A stretch of DNA of 64,000 bases from contig ATTB01000003.1 in NCBI GenBank assembly GCA_000419465.1, positions 1-64,000 of the forward strand. Reading direction: 5' to 3'. Each line of letters begins with the position of its first letter. Positions within the stretch are counted from its first letter, which is position 1. Below, one piece after another: positions 46,559 through 55,285 of this stretch. The notes beneath the pieces were generated by a model. That model saw only the letters and a list, made by a program, of their open reading frames with translations, did no database searches and was not told the DNA's origin. Both the position numbers and the translations under genes were made by a program. The DNA is from an alpha proteobacterium SCGC AAA028-C07. Its GTDB lineage: Bacteria; Pseudomonadota; Alphaproteobacteria; Pelagibacterales; Pelagibacteraceae.

Positions 46559-48034
46559 TCATTTTTTATTAATTTTAATAGTTTTGTTTATCCACATAAT
46601 TAGCAATAGAACCGGCACTCCAATGATTGCAGTAAATATGAAGAATGTTGGATAACCAAAAAGGTTTACAAAACCTCCAGCATAACCAGCGATTAGCTTA
46701 GGTAAAAATAACATTGCTGAACTAAAAAGTGCATACTGAGTTGCGGTAAATTTTATTGAAGTTAGTGCTGAAAGATAGACAATAAAAGTAGCTCCAGCAA
46801 AGCCGCTCGCAATGTTGTCAGCCGTAATAACAAAGGCTAAAATTTTAACATCTGCAGTAACAAGGGCTAGCCAAGCAAATAAGATGTTACTTAATGCCGA
46901 AATTAATGCGCCAATAAATAAAGATCTCATTACTCCTAAATGAACTGAAGCAAGGCCTCCAATAACGCCACCAACAATAGTAGCTATAGTTCCGAAGAAT
47001 TTTGAATAGGTGGCTATCTCTGAAATTGAAAAACCTTTCTCTATATAAAAAACATTAGCCATTACTCCCAAGACTACATCCGAAATTCTATACAAGCCTA
47101 TTAGAAGTAGAATTGATGTAGCTTTTGATCCGTATCTATTTAGGAAATCCAAAACAGGCTTCGCATACGCATTTTTTGCAGATTCTTTGTTAATAAATTT
47201 TATTTTGATTAAAAAAAATATAATTAAGGCAAATGTTAAGAAGCAAAAAATAATTTTAATAAATTCATTTAGAAAATTAACAATAGGATCTTTGCTATAA
47301 AATAAATCTGTAAAATATAAATAGCATAAAATAAATCCTACAAGAGAAGCTAAAAAAGCAATAAAAAATTTAATTTTTTGATTAGATTTTTTTTCAATAT
47401 TTCTTTTAATTTTTGGCTCAGAAGAATATAAAACAGTTAGGACTCCAAATAGCATAAGCAAAGCCATTATTTGGTAAACTTGTTGCCATACCTTTTGATT
47501 ATAAATTTCTGTTTCTAAAAATGATGCAATCCATAAGCTCCCAGCTCCAGCAACGATCATTGCTATGCGGTAACCAGTTAAGTACATCGAAGATAGCGCT
47601 CCTTGTAAATTTTTTGAGGCAGACTCAATTCTAAAGGCATCAAGTACTATGTCCTGAGTTGCGCTTGAGAATGCAATAAATATTGCACCAATTGCTGTGC
47701 ATAGCAGAGAAGTTTTTGGATCTGTAAAAGAAATAAAAATTAATGAAAGGATTATCATTAACTGAGACAACAGTAGCCAACTTCGTCTATGCCCTAACTT
47801 TCCTAGTATTGGTAATTTTAAATTATCAACTATAGGTGTCCAAATAAATTTAAATGAATATGCAAAACCAACCCAACTGAACAAAGTTATAGTTGCTCTA
47901 TTTACCCCAGCTTTAAATAACCAAACAGATAGTGTAGAAAAAATTAGAAGAATAGGCAGGCCAGCCGCAAAACCAAGCAACAACATTCTTAACGATGTAG
48001 GATTTAAAAGCGGACTTAAATATGAAAATCTCAT
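46559..48034 (-). CDS. AmpG-like MFS permease
   Basis: 12-TM; LGFAAGLPILLIFSTLSVWL, TQDIVLDAFRIE, NIASGFAGATFIVYLSALT as in AmpG family. Confidence 0.88.
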   Translation of the reverse strand: MRFSYLSPLLNPTSLRMLLLGFAAGLPILLIFSTLSVWLFKAGVNRATITLFSWVGFAYSFKFIWTPIVDNLKLPILGKLGHRRSWLLLSQLMIILSLIFISFTDPKTSLLCTAIGAIFIAFSSATQDIVLDAFRIESASKNLQGALSSMYLTGYRIAMIVAGAGSLWIASFLETEIYNQKVWQQVYQIMALLMLFGVLTVLYSSEPKIKRNIEKKSNQKIKFFIAFLASLVGFILCYLYFTDLFYSKDPIVNFLNEFIKIIFCFLTFALIIFFLIKIKFINKESAKNAYAKPVLDFLNRYGSKATSILLLIGLYRISDVVLGVMANVFYIEKGFSISEIATYSKFFGTIATIVGGVIGGLASVHLGVMRSLFIGALISALSNILFAWLALVTADVKILAFVITADNIASGFAGATFIVYLSALTSIKFTATQYALFSSAMLFLPKLIAGYAGGFVNLFGYPTFFIFTAIIGVPVLLLIMWINKTIKINKK

Positions 48035-48076
48035 TAGTAAATAATTTATTTTTTTTTACAGAGAATATAAAGAAAA

Positions 48077-48598
48077 CTATTTAAGCGTACTTAAATATGC
48101 AATTAGATTTGCTCTCTCTTCATCTTTTGCAATACCAGCAAAAGCCATTTTAGTTCCTTTAAGATAATCAGCGGGCTTATATAAAAACCCGTTTAGCTCT
48201 TCAACTGACCAAGCTTTACCATGAGCAGCGAGTGCAGATGAGTATTTAAACTCCGGATGCGAACCAGATTTTTTACCAACAATCCCCCACATTGGAGGAC
48301 CAATTTTCGATGCACCCCCACTTACATTAGTGTGACAAGCTGCACATTTCTTAAATGCATTTTCACCTGCTGCAACATTTGCTGTTGCTAATAAGACTTT
48401 TATATCGGCTAATTTTTCTTCTTTTTTTACTTCGCCTTTAGCAGTAGATTTTGTTTCTGCCACACCTTCAATTTTGTAACCTTGAGTCTCAGGTTTTTTT
48501 ACACGATAAATAGAATCTCCAAATTGATTTAAACCAATTACTAATAAAGCAACAACTAGTACTGCTGCAGCAATTTTATTAAATTCAAAACTGTCCAT
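48077..48598 (-). CDS. Membrane-anchored c-type cytochrome (CycM-like)
   Basis: N-terminal TM; CAACH heme motif; KYSSALAAHGKAW, KGTKMAFAGIAKDEERANLIAYLSTL. Confidence 0.92.
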   Translation of the reverse strand: MDSFEFNKIAAAVLVVALLVIGLNQFGDSIYRVKKPETQGYKIEGVAETKSTAKGEVKKEEKLADIKVLLATANVAAGENAFKKCAACHTNVSGGASKIGPPMWGIVGKKSGSHPEFKYSSALAAHGKAWSVEELNGFLYKPADYLKGTKMAFAGIAKDEERANLIAYLSTLK

Positions 48599-48673
48599 AT
48601 TCTAGTGATTTTTATAATCTAAATTGTATAACATCATAATCTTTAAAGTAAAAATTTTTTTTTAAAATCTATT

Positions 48674-48696
48674 TTATGCGTCTTACAGTCGCATAA
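48674..48696. promoter_or_regulatory. 7-bp dyad TTATGCG-N9-CGCATAA in the cytochrome c/kdsB divergent region
   Basis: Direct reading; 8 bp before the kdsB ATG. Confidence 0.5.
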
Positions 48697-48704
48697 TTTT
48701 AATT

Positions 48705-49442
48705 ATGAACAATACTGTTATTTTAATACCAAGCCATTTACGAGCAACCAGATTACCTAATAAACCTTTATTGTTAATTAATAATAAACCTATGATTGTT
48801 CATTGTTGGCAGAGAGCAATCGATAGTAAAATTGGAGAAGTGTATGTTGCAACAGCAGACGAGGAAATTGCCAAAGTTATTAAAGACGTTGGTGGGAAAA
48901 GTATTTTAACTAGTAAAGAACATAAAACAGGCTCAGATAGAATTTTTGAAGCTATAGAAAAAAATTTTTCTAAAAAACCAAATAATATTATTAATCTACA
49001 AGGTGACATGCCAAACATTGATCCTTCAGCAATAAAACTATTAGATAAATTTATGAATAATAATTCTTATCAAATAGCAACTCTTGCCACAGAACTAAAT
49101 TCTACAAAAGATTTAGAAAATAAAAATATTGTAAAAGTTGAAACTAAAAAAGAAATGCAAAGAAATAGTTTTGATAATGCATTAGATTTTTTTAGATTAA
49201 AAAATATTAATAAAGGTAATTTTTATTATCATCATGTTGGTATTTATGGTTATCAATACGAAACATTAAAAAAATTTATTTCTTTTAAAAGAAGTGATAA
49301 TGAAATTAATAGAAGCTTAGAGCAAATGCGTGCAATGGATAACGATATATCCATAAGCGTAGGTTTAACGGATTCTTATCCTTTAGGTGTCGATACTATT
49401 GAAGATTTAGAAGAAATAAGAAATATTATGAAAAATGGCTAA
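48705..49442 (+). CDS. kdsB: 3-deoxy-manno-octulosonate cytidylyltransferase
   Basis: VILIPSHLRATRLPNKPLLLINNKPMIVHCWQRA; INLQGDMPNIDP; HHVGIYGYQ. Confidence 0.95.
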   Translation: MNNTVILIPSHLRATRLPNKPLLLINNKPMIVHCWQRAIDSKIGEVYVATADEEIAKVIKDVGGKSILTSKEHKTGSDRIFEAIEKNFSKKPNNIINLQGDMPNIDPSAIKLLDKFMNNNSYQIATLATELNSTKDLENKNIVKVETKKEMQRNSFDNALDFFRLKNINKGNFYYHHVGIYGYQYETLKKFISFKRSDNEINRSLEQMRAMDNDISISVGLTDSYPLGVDTIEDLEEIRNIMKNG

Positions 49443-50271
49443 TAAAATAATTATACAAGGCGAACAGGGCGCTTATTCGCATTTAGCGGCAGTAAAGATT
49501 TTTAAAAATCCCGACATGATATGCTGCAAGACCTTTGAAGATGCTTTCGTTAAAACTAAAAGCATTAAAAATAGTAAATTATTAATTCCAATTGAAAATT
49601 CTATAGCGGGTAAAGTTGCAGATGTTCATTACTTATTATCTTCCTCTAGATTAAAAATAGAAGGAGAGCATTATCAAAAAGTTGAACACTGTTTATTAGG
49701 ATTAAAAGACGTCTCTATTAAACAAATAGAAACTGTAAGAAGCCACGCTCAGGCAATTGGGCAGTGTAAGAAAAATATTTATAAATTAAAATTACAGCCA
49801 ATTGTAGCCGCCGATACAGCCGGCTCAGCAAAATACATTTCTGAACATCAAATAGAATCCGAATCTGCTATTGCTTCAGCTCTTGCTGCAAAGATTTATG
49901 GATTGAAGATTTTAAAGAAAAATTTTGAAGATTTAAAAGGTAACGTTACAAGATTTTTAATCATGTCTGCTTCTGCAAGACCAAAGTTATATAAAAAAAA
50001 TAAGAAATATATTACTTCATGTATTTTTCGCCTAAAAAGCGTGCCATCGGCATTGCATAAGGCCTTAGGAGGCTTTGCTGAGAATAAAGTTAATCTTACA
50101 AAGCTTGAAAGTTTTTCAACTGGCAATTCTTTTAAACAGGTAAGTTTTTATCTTGATATTGAAGGGCATATTGAAAACTTAGCAGTAAAGAAAGCTCTAA
50201 CTATTTTAAAAAAACATACTGAAAAATTAGATATTTTAGGTGTTTATTTTGCCAATTCATTTAGATATTAA
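49435..50271 (+). CDS. pheA: Prephenate dehydratase
   Basis: IIQGEQGAYSHLAA, IPIENSIAGKV, DTAGSAKYISE; C-terminal ACT-like domain. Confidence 0.95.
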   Translation: MANKIIIQGEQGAYSHLAAVKIFKNPDMICCKTFEDAFVKTKSIKNSKLLIPIENSIAGKVADVHYLLSSSRLKIEGEHYQKVEHCLLGLKDVSIKQIETVRSHAQAIGQCKKNIYKLKLQPIVAADTAGSAKYISEHQIESESAIASALAAKIYGLKILKKNFEDLKGNVTRFLIMSASARPKLYKKNKKYITSCIFRLKSVPSALHKALGGFAENKVNLTKLESFSTGNSFKQVSFYLDIEGHIENLAVKKALTILKKHTEKLDILGVYFANSFRY

Positions 50272-50308
50272 AATTATTATAGCTGTCGTTTTTTTTTAAT
50301 TATCTTGT

Positions 50309-50314
50309 TATAAT
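50309..50314 (+). promoter_or_regulatory. -10 element for the 4.5S SRP RNA
   Basis: TATAAT 6 bp upstream of the RNA 5' end. Confidence 0.6.
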
Positions 50315-50319
50315 ATTTT

Positions 50320-50413
50320 GGGAGATTGGTGGCAGGTGGAGGTTACGCTAATCCGGTCAGGTCCGAAAGGAAGCAGCCGTAACGATAATTTTTCAGGTTG
50401 TCCTCAGTCTCCC
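50320..50413 (+). ncRNA. ffs: Signal recognition particle 4.5S RNA
   Basis: GGGAGATTGG...CCAGTCTCCC-type terminal pairing (GGGAGA/TCTCCC); conserved core GGTCAGGTCCGAAAGGAAGCAGCC; T6 tail at 50415-50420. Confidence 0.95.
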
Positions 50414-50420
50414 GTTTTTT

Positions 50421-52115
50421 ATGGAAAATAATCGTAAAGGTTTATCACTAAAGTATCGGCCACAAAGTTTTGATGAAGTTATAGGTCAAGACGTAATGGT
50501 GCAGATTATTAAAAATGCGATCAAGATGGATCGTATTCCTAACGCTTATTTATTGACAGGAATTAGAGGCGTTGGGAAAACGACGACTGCAAGAATAATT
50601 GCAAAAGCTATTAATTGTAAAAATTCTGAAAGCCCAGAAAAAAAGTGTGAAGGCTTTTGTCATTGTGAAGCTATAACAAATTCAAATCATATCGATGTTT
50701 TAGAAATGGATGCTGCTTCTAAAACTGGAATTGATGATATTCGAGAATTAATTGATTCTGCTAAATATTATCCTACGAGCGCCAAGTATAAAGTTTTCAT
50801 CATTGATGAAGTTCATATGTTATCAAAGCAAGCTTTCAATGGTTTGCTTAAAACTTTAGAAGAGCCACCTCCCCATCTTAAATTTATTCTAGCAACCACT
50901 GAAGTTAAAAAAATACCATTAACTATTATTTCAAGATGTCAAAGATTTGATCTTAGAAGAATTAAACTTGAGGAAATGATTTCTTTCTTAAAGAAAATTT
51001 CTGAAAAAGAAAAAGCAAAAATTAATGAAAAAGCTTTAATGTTAATTGCAAAAGCATCAGAGGGGTCAGTAAGAGACGCATTGTCTATATTAGATCAGGC
51101 AATCTCAACATTTAATATTTTAGGTGAAGAAATAATCGAAACATCAGTGAGAACAATGTTAGGCATAGCAGACCGTTCTAGAATTATTGACCTTGTGCGT
51201 TTTGTAATTGATGGAGATAAAGCAAAAGCCCTTCAAGATGCCCAAGAAATATTTGATTTAGGAGCAGATCCAAAATTAGTTTTACAAGATATGCTTGAAG
51301 TTATTTATTTAATTTCTAGAAGCAAAAGTTTTGGCAAAATTGAAAACGATCTAACAGTTTCTGAATCTGAATCGGATGTAATTTTAGCACTTTCTAAAAA
51401 TATTGATTTTTCTTATATTTCAATGATCTGGCAATTCATTCTTAAAGGGATTGAAGAATTAAGTTTTGTTCCAAACCATTTTCTTTCTTTTCAAATGTTA
51501 ATTATGAGATTAGTGCATTTAAAAGATTTACCAAGTCCAGAAGAAGTAATTGAGGATGCTTTAAACTCAGATACGCGTGCAATGTCAGAATCAACTGAGA
51601 AACAAGATGATTTTAACGAAATTAAACCTGGAACAATAATTAACAAACAAACTTCAGCAAAGACGCAAATTAAAAGCATTGTACAAGAAAAGGCAGAAGA
51701 TATTGATCGAAATCCAAAAATTTTAGAAAAAAAACAAGAAGCCGGAAAACTTGAGATAATTAATTCATTTGAAAAATTAGTAGAAATTACAAATTATAAA
51801 AAAGAAATTGAATTAAAGTTTGATTTAGAAAGAAATGTTAGAGTAGTAAAATTTGAGACTGGAAAAATTGATATTTCGTTTAACGAGAAATTATCTAAAA
51901 ATTTTGTAAGATCTTTAACTGAAAAACTTAAACTTTGGACAGGTGAAAGATGGATTATTTCTTTATCGAAAGAAACAGGTAAAAATACAATTTTTGAAAA
52001 TAAAGAAAGTTACAAAAAAAAATTATTACAAGATGCACTTGAAAGCGAAGTTTACAAAAAGATAAAAGAAAATTTTCCAGATGCGGAACTTAATGAAGTA
52101 GAGGAGATTAAGTAA
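50421..52115 (+). CDS. dnaX: DNA polymerase III gamma/tau subunit
   Basis: LSLKYRPQSFDEVIGQDVMVQ, GIRGVGKTTTARIIAKAINC, DEVHMLSKQAFNGLLKTLEEPP. Confidence 0.97.
   Translation: MENNRKGLSLKYRPQSFDEVIGQDVMVQIIKNAIKMDRIPNAYLLTGIRGVGKTTTARIIAKAINCKNSESPEKKCEGFCHCEAITNSNHIDVLEMDAASKTGIDDIRELIDSAKYYPTSAKYKVFIIDEVHMLSKQAFNGLLKTLEEPPPHLKFILATTEVKKIPLTIISRCQRFDLRRIKLEEMISFLKKISEKEKAKINEKALMLIAKASEGSVRDALSILDQAISTFNILGEEIIETSVRTMLGIADRSRIIDLVRFVIDGDKAKALQDAQEIFDLGADPKLVLQDMLEVIYLISRSKSFGKIENDLTVSESESDVILALSKNIDFSYISMIWQFILKGIEELSFVPNHFLSFQMLIMRLVHLKDLPSPEEVIEDALNSDTRAMSESTEKQDDFNEIKPGTIINKQTSAKTQIKSIVQEKAEDIDRNPKILEKKQEAGKLEIINSFEKLVEITNYKKEIELKFDLERNVRVVKFETGKIDISFNEKLSKNFVRSLTEKLKLWTGERWIISLSKETGKNTIFENKESYKKKLLQDALESEVYKKIKENFPDAELNEVEEIK
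51727..51734 (+). promoter_or_regulatory. Candidate -1 ribosomal frameshift site in dnaX (A AAA AAA)
   Basis: GAA AAA AAA CAA in frame; -1 frame reads ACA AGA AGC CGG AAA ACT TGA (stop 51752-51754), predicted 444-aa product. Confidence 0.5.
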
Positions 52116-52432
52116 TGGATTTTGGGGGTATGTTAAAAAAAGCTCAAGAGATGCAGCAAAAAATGTCTGAAGTAAAAGCTTCATTAAAGAATATTCAAGC
52201 AGAAGGTGTTGCTAGTAATGGTGCTGTGAAAGTAATTATGAATGGCGATCATGAGATGATCAAAATAGATATTGATCCAAAGTTAATGACGGAAGAAAAA
52301 GAAGTTTTAGAAGACTTAATTGTTATAGCCACTAATAACGCTAAGAAGGAAATTGAAGTTAAATCATCAGAGGAGATGTCAAAAATAACAGGTGGTTTAA
52401 AATTGCCCCCTGGATTTAAACTTCCTTTCTAG
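52115..52432 (+). CDS. YbaB/EbfC nucleoid-associated protein
   Basis: GGMLKKAQEMQQKMSEVKASL; KITGGLKLPPGFKLPF. Confidence 0.95.
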   Translation: MDFGGMLKKAQEMQQKMSEVKASLKNIQAEGVASNGAVKVIMNGDHEMIKIDIDPKLMTEEKEVLEDLIVIATNNAKKEIEVKSSEEMSKITGGLKLPPGFKLPF

Positions 52433-52434
52433 TA

Positions 52435-53043
52435 ATGAAAAATAACTCTCATCCAGATTTAGAAACACTAATGTTTCTAATTGCAAAGTTGCCAGGATTA
52501 GGACCAAAGTCTGCAAGACGTATTGCTCTTTATCTTCTTAAAAACAGAGACAATATTATGAAGCCATTGTCTGGCGCTTTAGATAAAGTTTATCAAAATG
52601 TTGCTCGTTGTAATATTTGCGGAAATTTTAAAACTAATAAAATTGAATGCAATTGTAATAATAAAAATAATTATGAACAAATTTGTGTTGTAGAAAATGT
52701 GGCGGACATGTGGGCTTTAGAAAGCACTAATGTTTATAGTGGGCAGTATCATATTTTAGGAGGAACTCTTTCAGCCATCAATGGCATAAATCCAGAAGAC
52801 CTTTTAATAGGTTCATTAGTTAACAGGATTAAGGCTAATTCAGTAAAAGAAGTTATCCTAGCAACAAGCGCTACAATCGAAGGACAAACGACAGCTCATT
52901 ATATTAAAGACAGTATTAAAAATTTAAATGTGAAAGTAACAAAATTAGCACATGGCCTGCCTGTGGGTGGGGAGATCGAATATTTGGATGATGGAACATT
53001 ATTTTCTGCATTTAAATATCGTAGTTCTTTAAATAGCGATTAG
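52435..53043 (+). CDS. recR: Recombination protein RecR
   Basis: LPGLGPKSARRIALYLL; zinc finger CNICGNFKTNKIECNC; HILGGTLSAINGI. Confidence 0.96.
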   Translation: MKNNSHPDLETLMFLIAKLPGLGPKSARRIALYLLKNRDNIMKPLSGALDKVYQNVARCNICGNFKTNKIECNCNNKNNYEQICVVENVADMWALESTNVYSGQYHILGGTLSAINGINPEDLLIGSLVNRIKANSVKEVILATSATIEGQTTAHYIKDSIKNLNVKVTKLAHGLPVGGEIEYLDDGTLFSAFKYRSSLNSD

Positions 53044-53044
53044 C

Positions 53045-53058
53045 ATCAAGCGCTTGAT
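53045..53058. repeat. 14-bp perfect palindrome ATCAAGCGCTTGAT after recR
   Basis: Direct reading, in recR/def intergenic. Confidence 0.6.
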
Positions 53059-53087
53059 TAATTAAGTAGATTTAGTATTTTTTCATT

Positions 53088-53618
53088 ATGACTATTAGGC
53101 AAATCTTAACAGAGCCAGATCCTCAATTAAGAATTAAATCAAAACCAGTTCAAAAGGTTGATGCTGAGATTAAAAACTTAATGAAAGATATGTTGGAAAC
53201 AATGTATGCAGCTCCTGGCATCGGTCTTGCAGCTGTTCAAATTGGAGTGCACAAAAGAGTCATTGTTATTGATATAGCAAAAGAACCAGAACCTAATAAT
53301 CCAATGTATTTTGTAAATCCGGAAATTGTTTGGACATCTCAAACAAAATGCACTTTTGAAGAAGGCTGCCTCTCATTGCCTAAACAATTTGCAGAAGTTG
53401 AAAGACCTGAAAAATGTCATGTAAAATATTTAGATCAAAATGGAAAAGAACAATTGTTAAAAGCAGAAGGTTTGCTTGCTACATGTATACAACATGAAAT
53501 TGATCATTTAAATGGAATTTTGTTTATTGATTATTTATCAAAATTAAAAAAATCTTTTATTTTAAAAAAACTCTCAAAAGCAAAAAAGGAAGACGTTTCA
53601 GATCATATTAATTTTTAG
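53088..53618 (+). CDS. def: Peptide deformylase
   Basis: GIGLAAVQIG, EEGCLSLP, QHEIDHLNGILF. Confidence 0.98.
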   Translation: MTIRQILTEPDPQLRIKSKPVQKVDAEIKNLMKDMLETMYAAPGIGLAAVQIGVHKRVIVIDIAKEPEPNNPMYFVNPEIVWTSQTKCTFEEGCLSLPKQFAEVERPEKCHVKYLDQNGKEQLLKAEGLLATCIQHEIDHLNGILFIDYLSKLKKSFILKKLSKAKKEDVSDHINF

Positions 53619-53625
53619 GTAATCC

Positions 53626-54546
53626 ATGTCATTAAAAATAATTTTCATGGGTACCCCAGAGTTTGCTGTTCCTGCATTAAAAGAATTACTTAAAGAAAAA
53701 TTAAATATTATTCACGTTTATACACAGCCCCCAAAAAAATCTAATAGAGGTTTAAAAATTGAAAAAACTCCAGTTCATTTAGAGGCGGAAAAAAATAATT
53801 TAAAAGTTCATCATCCAAGCTCATTAAAAAATGAAGAGGAATTGGATTTATTTAAAAAAATAAGCCCAGACTTAGTAATCGTTGTTGCTTATGGACAAAT
53901 TATTCCTGAAAATTTTTTAAATTTATCAAAGAAAGGATTTATAAACATTCATGCTTCTCTATTACCCTACTGGAGAGGTGCGGCGCCTATTCAAAGAGCA
54001 ATTATGAATGGTGATAAATTTACAGGAATCTCAATTATGAAAATTGAAAAAGGTTTAGACTCAGGACCTGTTATGCTATCTGAAAAAATAGAGATTAATG
54101 ATCAGCTAAATTACGGTTTATTAAGTGACCAGTTATCGATTTTGGGTTCAAAATTAATTATTAAAGCCATTGATCTAATAGATAAAGATAAAGCTAAGTT
54201 TTTAGACCAAGATCATACAAAAGCTACCCATGCAAAAAAAATCACGCGGGATGATGAAGAAATTAACTGGAATAATAATGCAGACAAAATTGTTCGGCAA
54301 ATTAATGCTTTAAATCCAACGCCAGGTGCTTGTTTTAAATTTGAAAATGAAAGGATTAAGATTTGGAAAGCAGAAGTTATAGATCAAAAAGGGGAAATTG
54401 GCACAACACTTAATGATAATCTTTTGATTGCCTGTAAGGACTTTGCAATTCAAGTTTTAGAAATACAAAGGCCTGGAAAAAAAATTCAAAAAGTAAAAGA
54501 ATTTTTATTAGGATATAAAATTCCAAAAGCTTCAAAATTGATTTAA
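53626..54546 (+). CDS. fmt: Methionyl-tRNA formyltransferase
   Basis: IFMGTPEFAVPAL, NIHASLLPYWRGAAPIQRAIMNGD. Confidence 0.97.
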   Translation: MSLKIIFMGTPEFAVPALKELLKEKLNIIHVYTQPPKKSNRGLKIEKTPVHLEAEKNNLKVHHPSSLKNEEELDLFKKISPDLVIVVAYGQIIPENFLNLSKKGFINIHASLLPYWRGAAPIQRAIMNGDKFTGISIMKIEKGLDSGPVMLSEKIEINDQLNYGLLSDQLSILGSKLIIKAIDLIDKDKAKFLDQDHTKATHAKKITRDDEEINWNNNADKIVRQINALNPTPGACFKFENERIKIWKAEVIDQKGEIGTTLNDNLLIACKDFAIQVLEIQRPGKKIQKVKEFLLGYKIPKASKLI

Positions 54547-55284
54547 ATGCCAAGACTGAAATGCATAGTTGAATATGACGGCACTCATTTTGTAGGCTGG
54601 CAAAGGCAATTAAATGGAAGATCAATTCAAGAAGCGATCGAACAAGCAATTGAGAAAATAGCTGAAAAAAGGATAACAATTTTTGGAGCGGGAAGAACAG
54701 ACACAGGCGTTCATGCAGTACATCAAGTTTTTCATTTTGATTTTAATAAAGATATTGATGCTAAAAAAATTACTGATGCTTTAAATTTTCATATAAAAGA
54801 CGAATCTATAAGCATTTTAAAAACTGAATTAATAAATGATGATTTTGATGCAAGACGAGATGCAAAGTTAAGAATTTATAAATATGTAATTATTAATCGA
54901 GACTCTCCATTGTCCATAGAAAAAGATAGGGCATGGCAATTAAAAATAAAACTTAATGAAACTAAAATGAATGATGCTGCGCAAATTTTAATAGGAACTC
55001 ATGATTTTACAACTTTTAGGTCAACTTCGTGTGGAGCTAAATCTCCAATAAAAACTATGGAGAAAATAAATATTTTTAGAAAAGATGATTACATTTATAG
55101 TTATTTTGAATCGCAGTCTTTTTTACAACATCAAGTTCGTTCTATGATGGGATGTATAAAGCTTGTAGGCGAAAATAAATGGGTAAAAAAAGATTTACTT
55201 GATGCATTAAATTCTAAAGATAGAGCAAAATGCGCTCCCCCAGCGCCTGCTGCTGGATTGTATTTGGAAAATATTATTTATTAA
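54547..55284 (+). CDS. truA: tRNA pseudouridine(38-40) synthase
   Basis: EYDGTHFVGWQRQ, GAGRTDTGVHAVHQVFHF. Confidence 0.97.
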   Translation: MPRLKCIVEYDGTHFVGWQRQLNGRSIQEAIEQAIEKIAEKRITIFGAGRTDTGVHAVHQVFHFDFNKDIDAKKITDALNFHIKDESISILKTELINDDFDARRDAKLRIYKYVIINRDSPLSIEKDRAWQLKIKLNETKMNDAAQILIGTHDFTTFRSTSCGAKSPIKTMEKINIFRKDDYIYSYFESQSFLQHQVRSMMGCIKLVGENKWVKKDLLDALNSKDRAKCAPPAPAAGLYLENIIY

Positions 55285-55285
55285 C

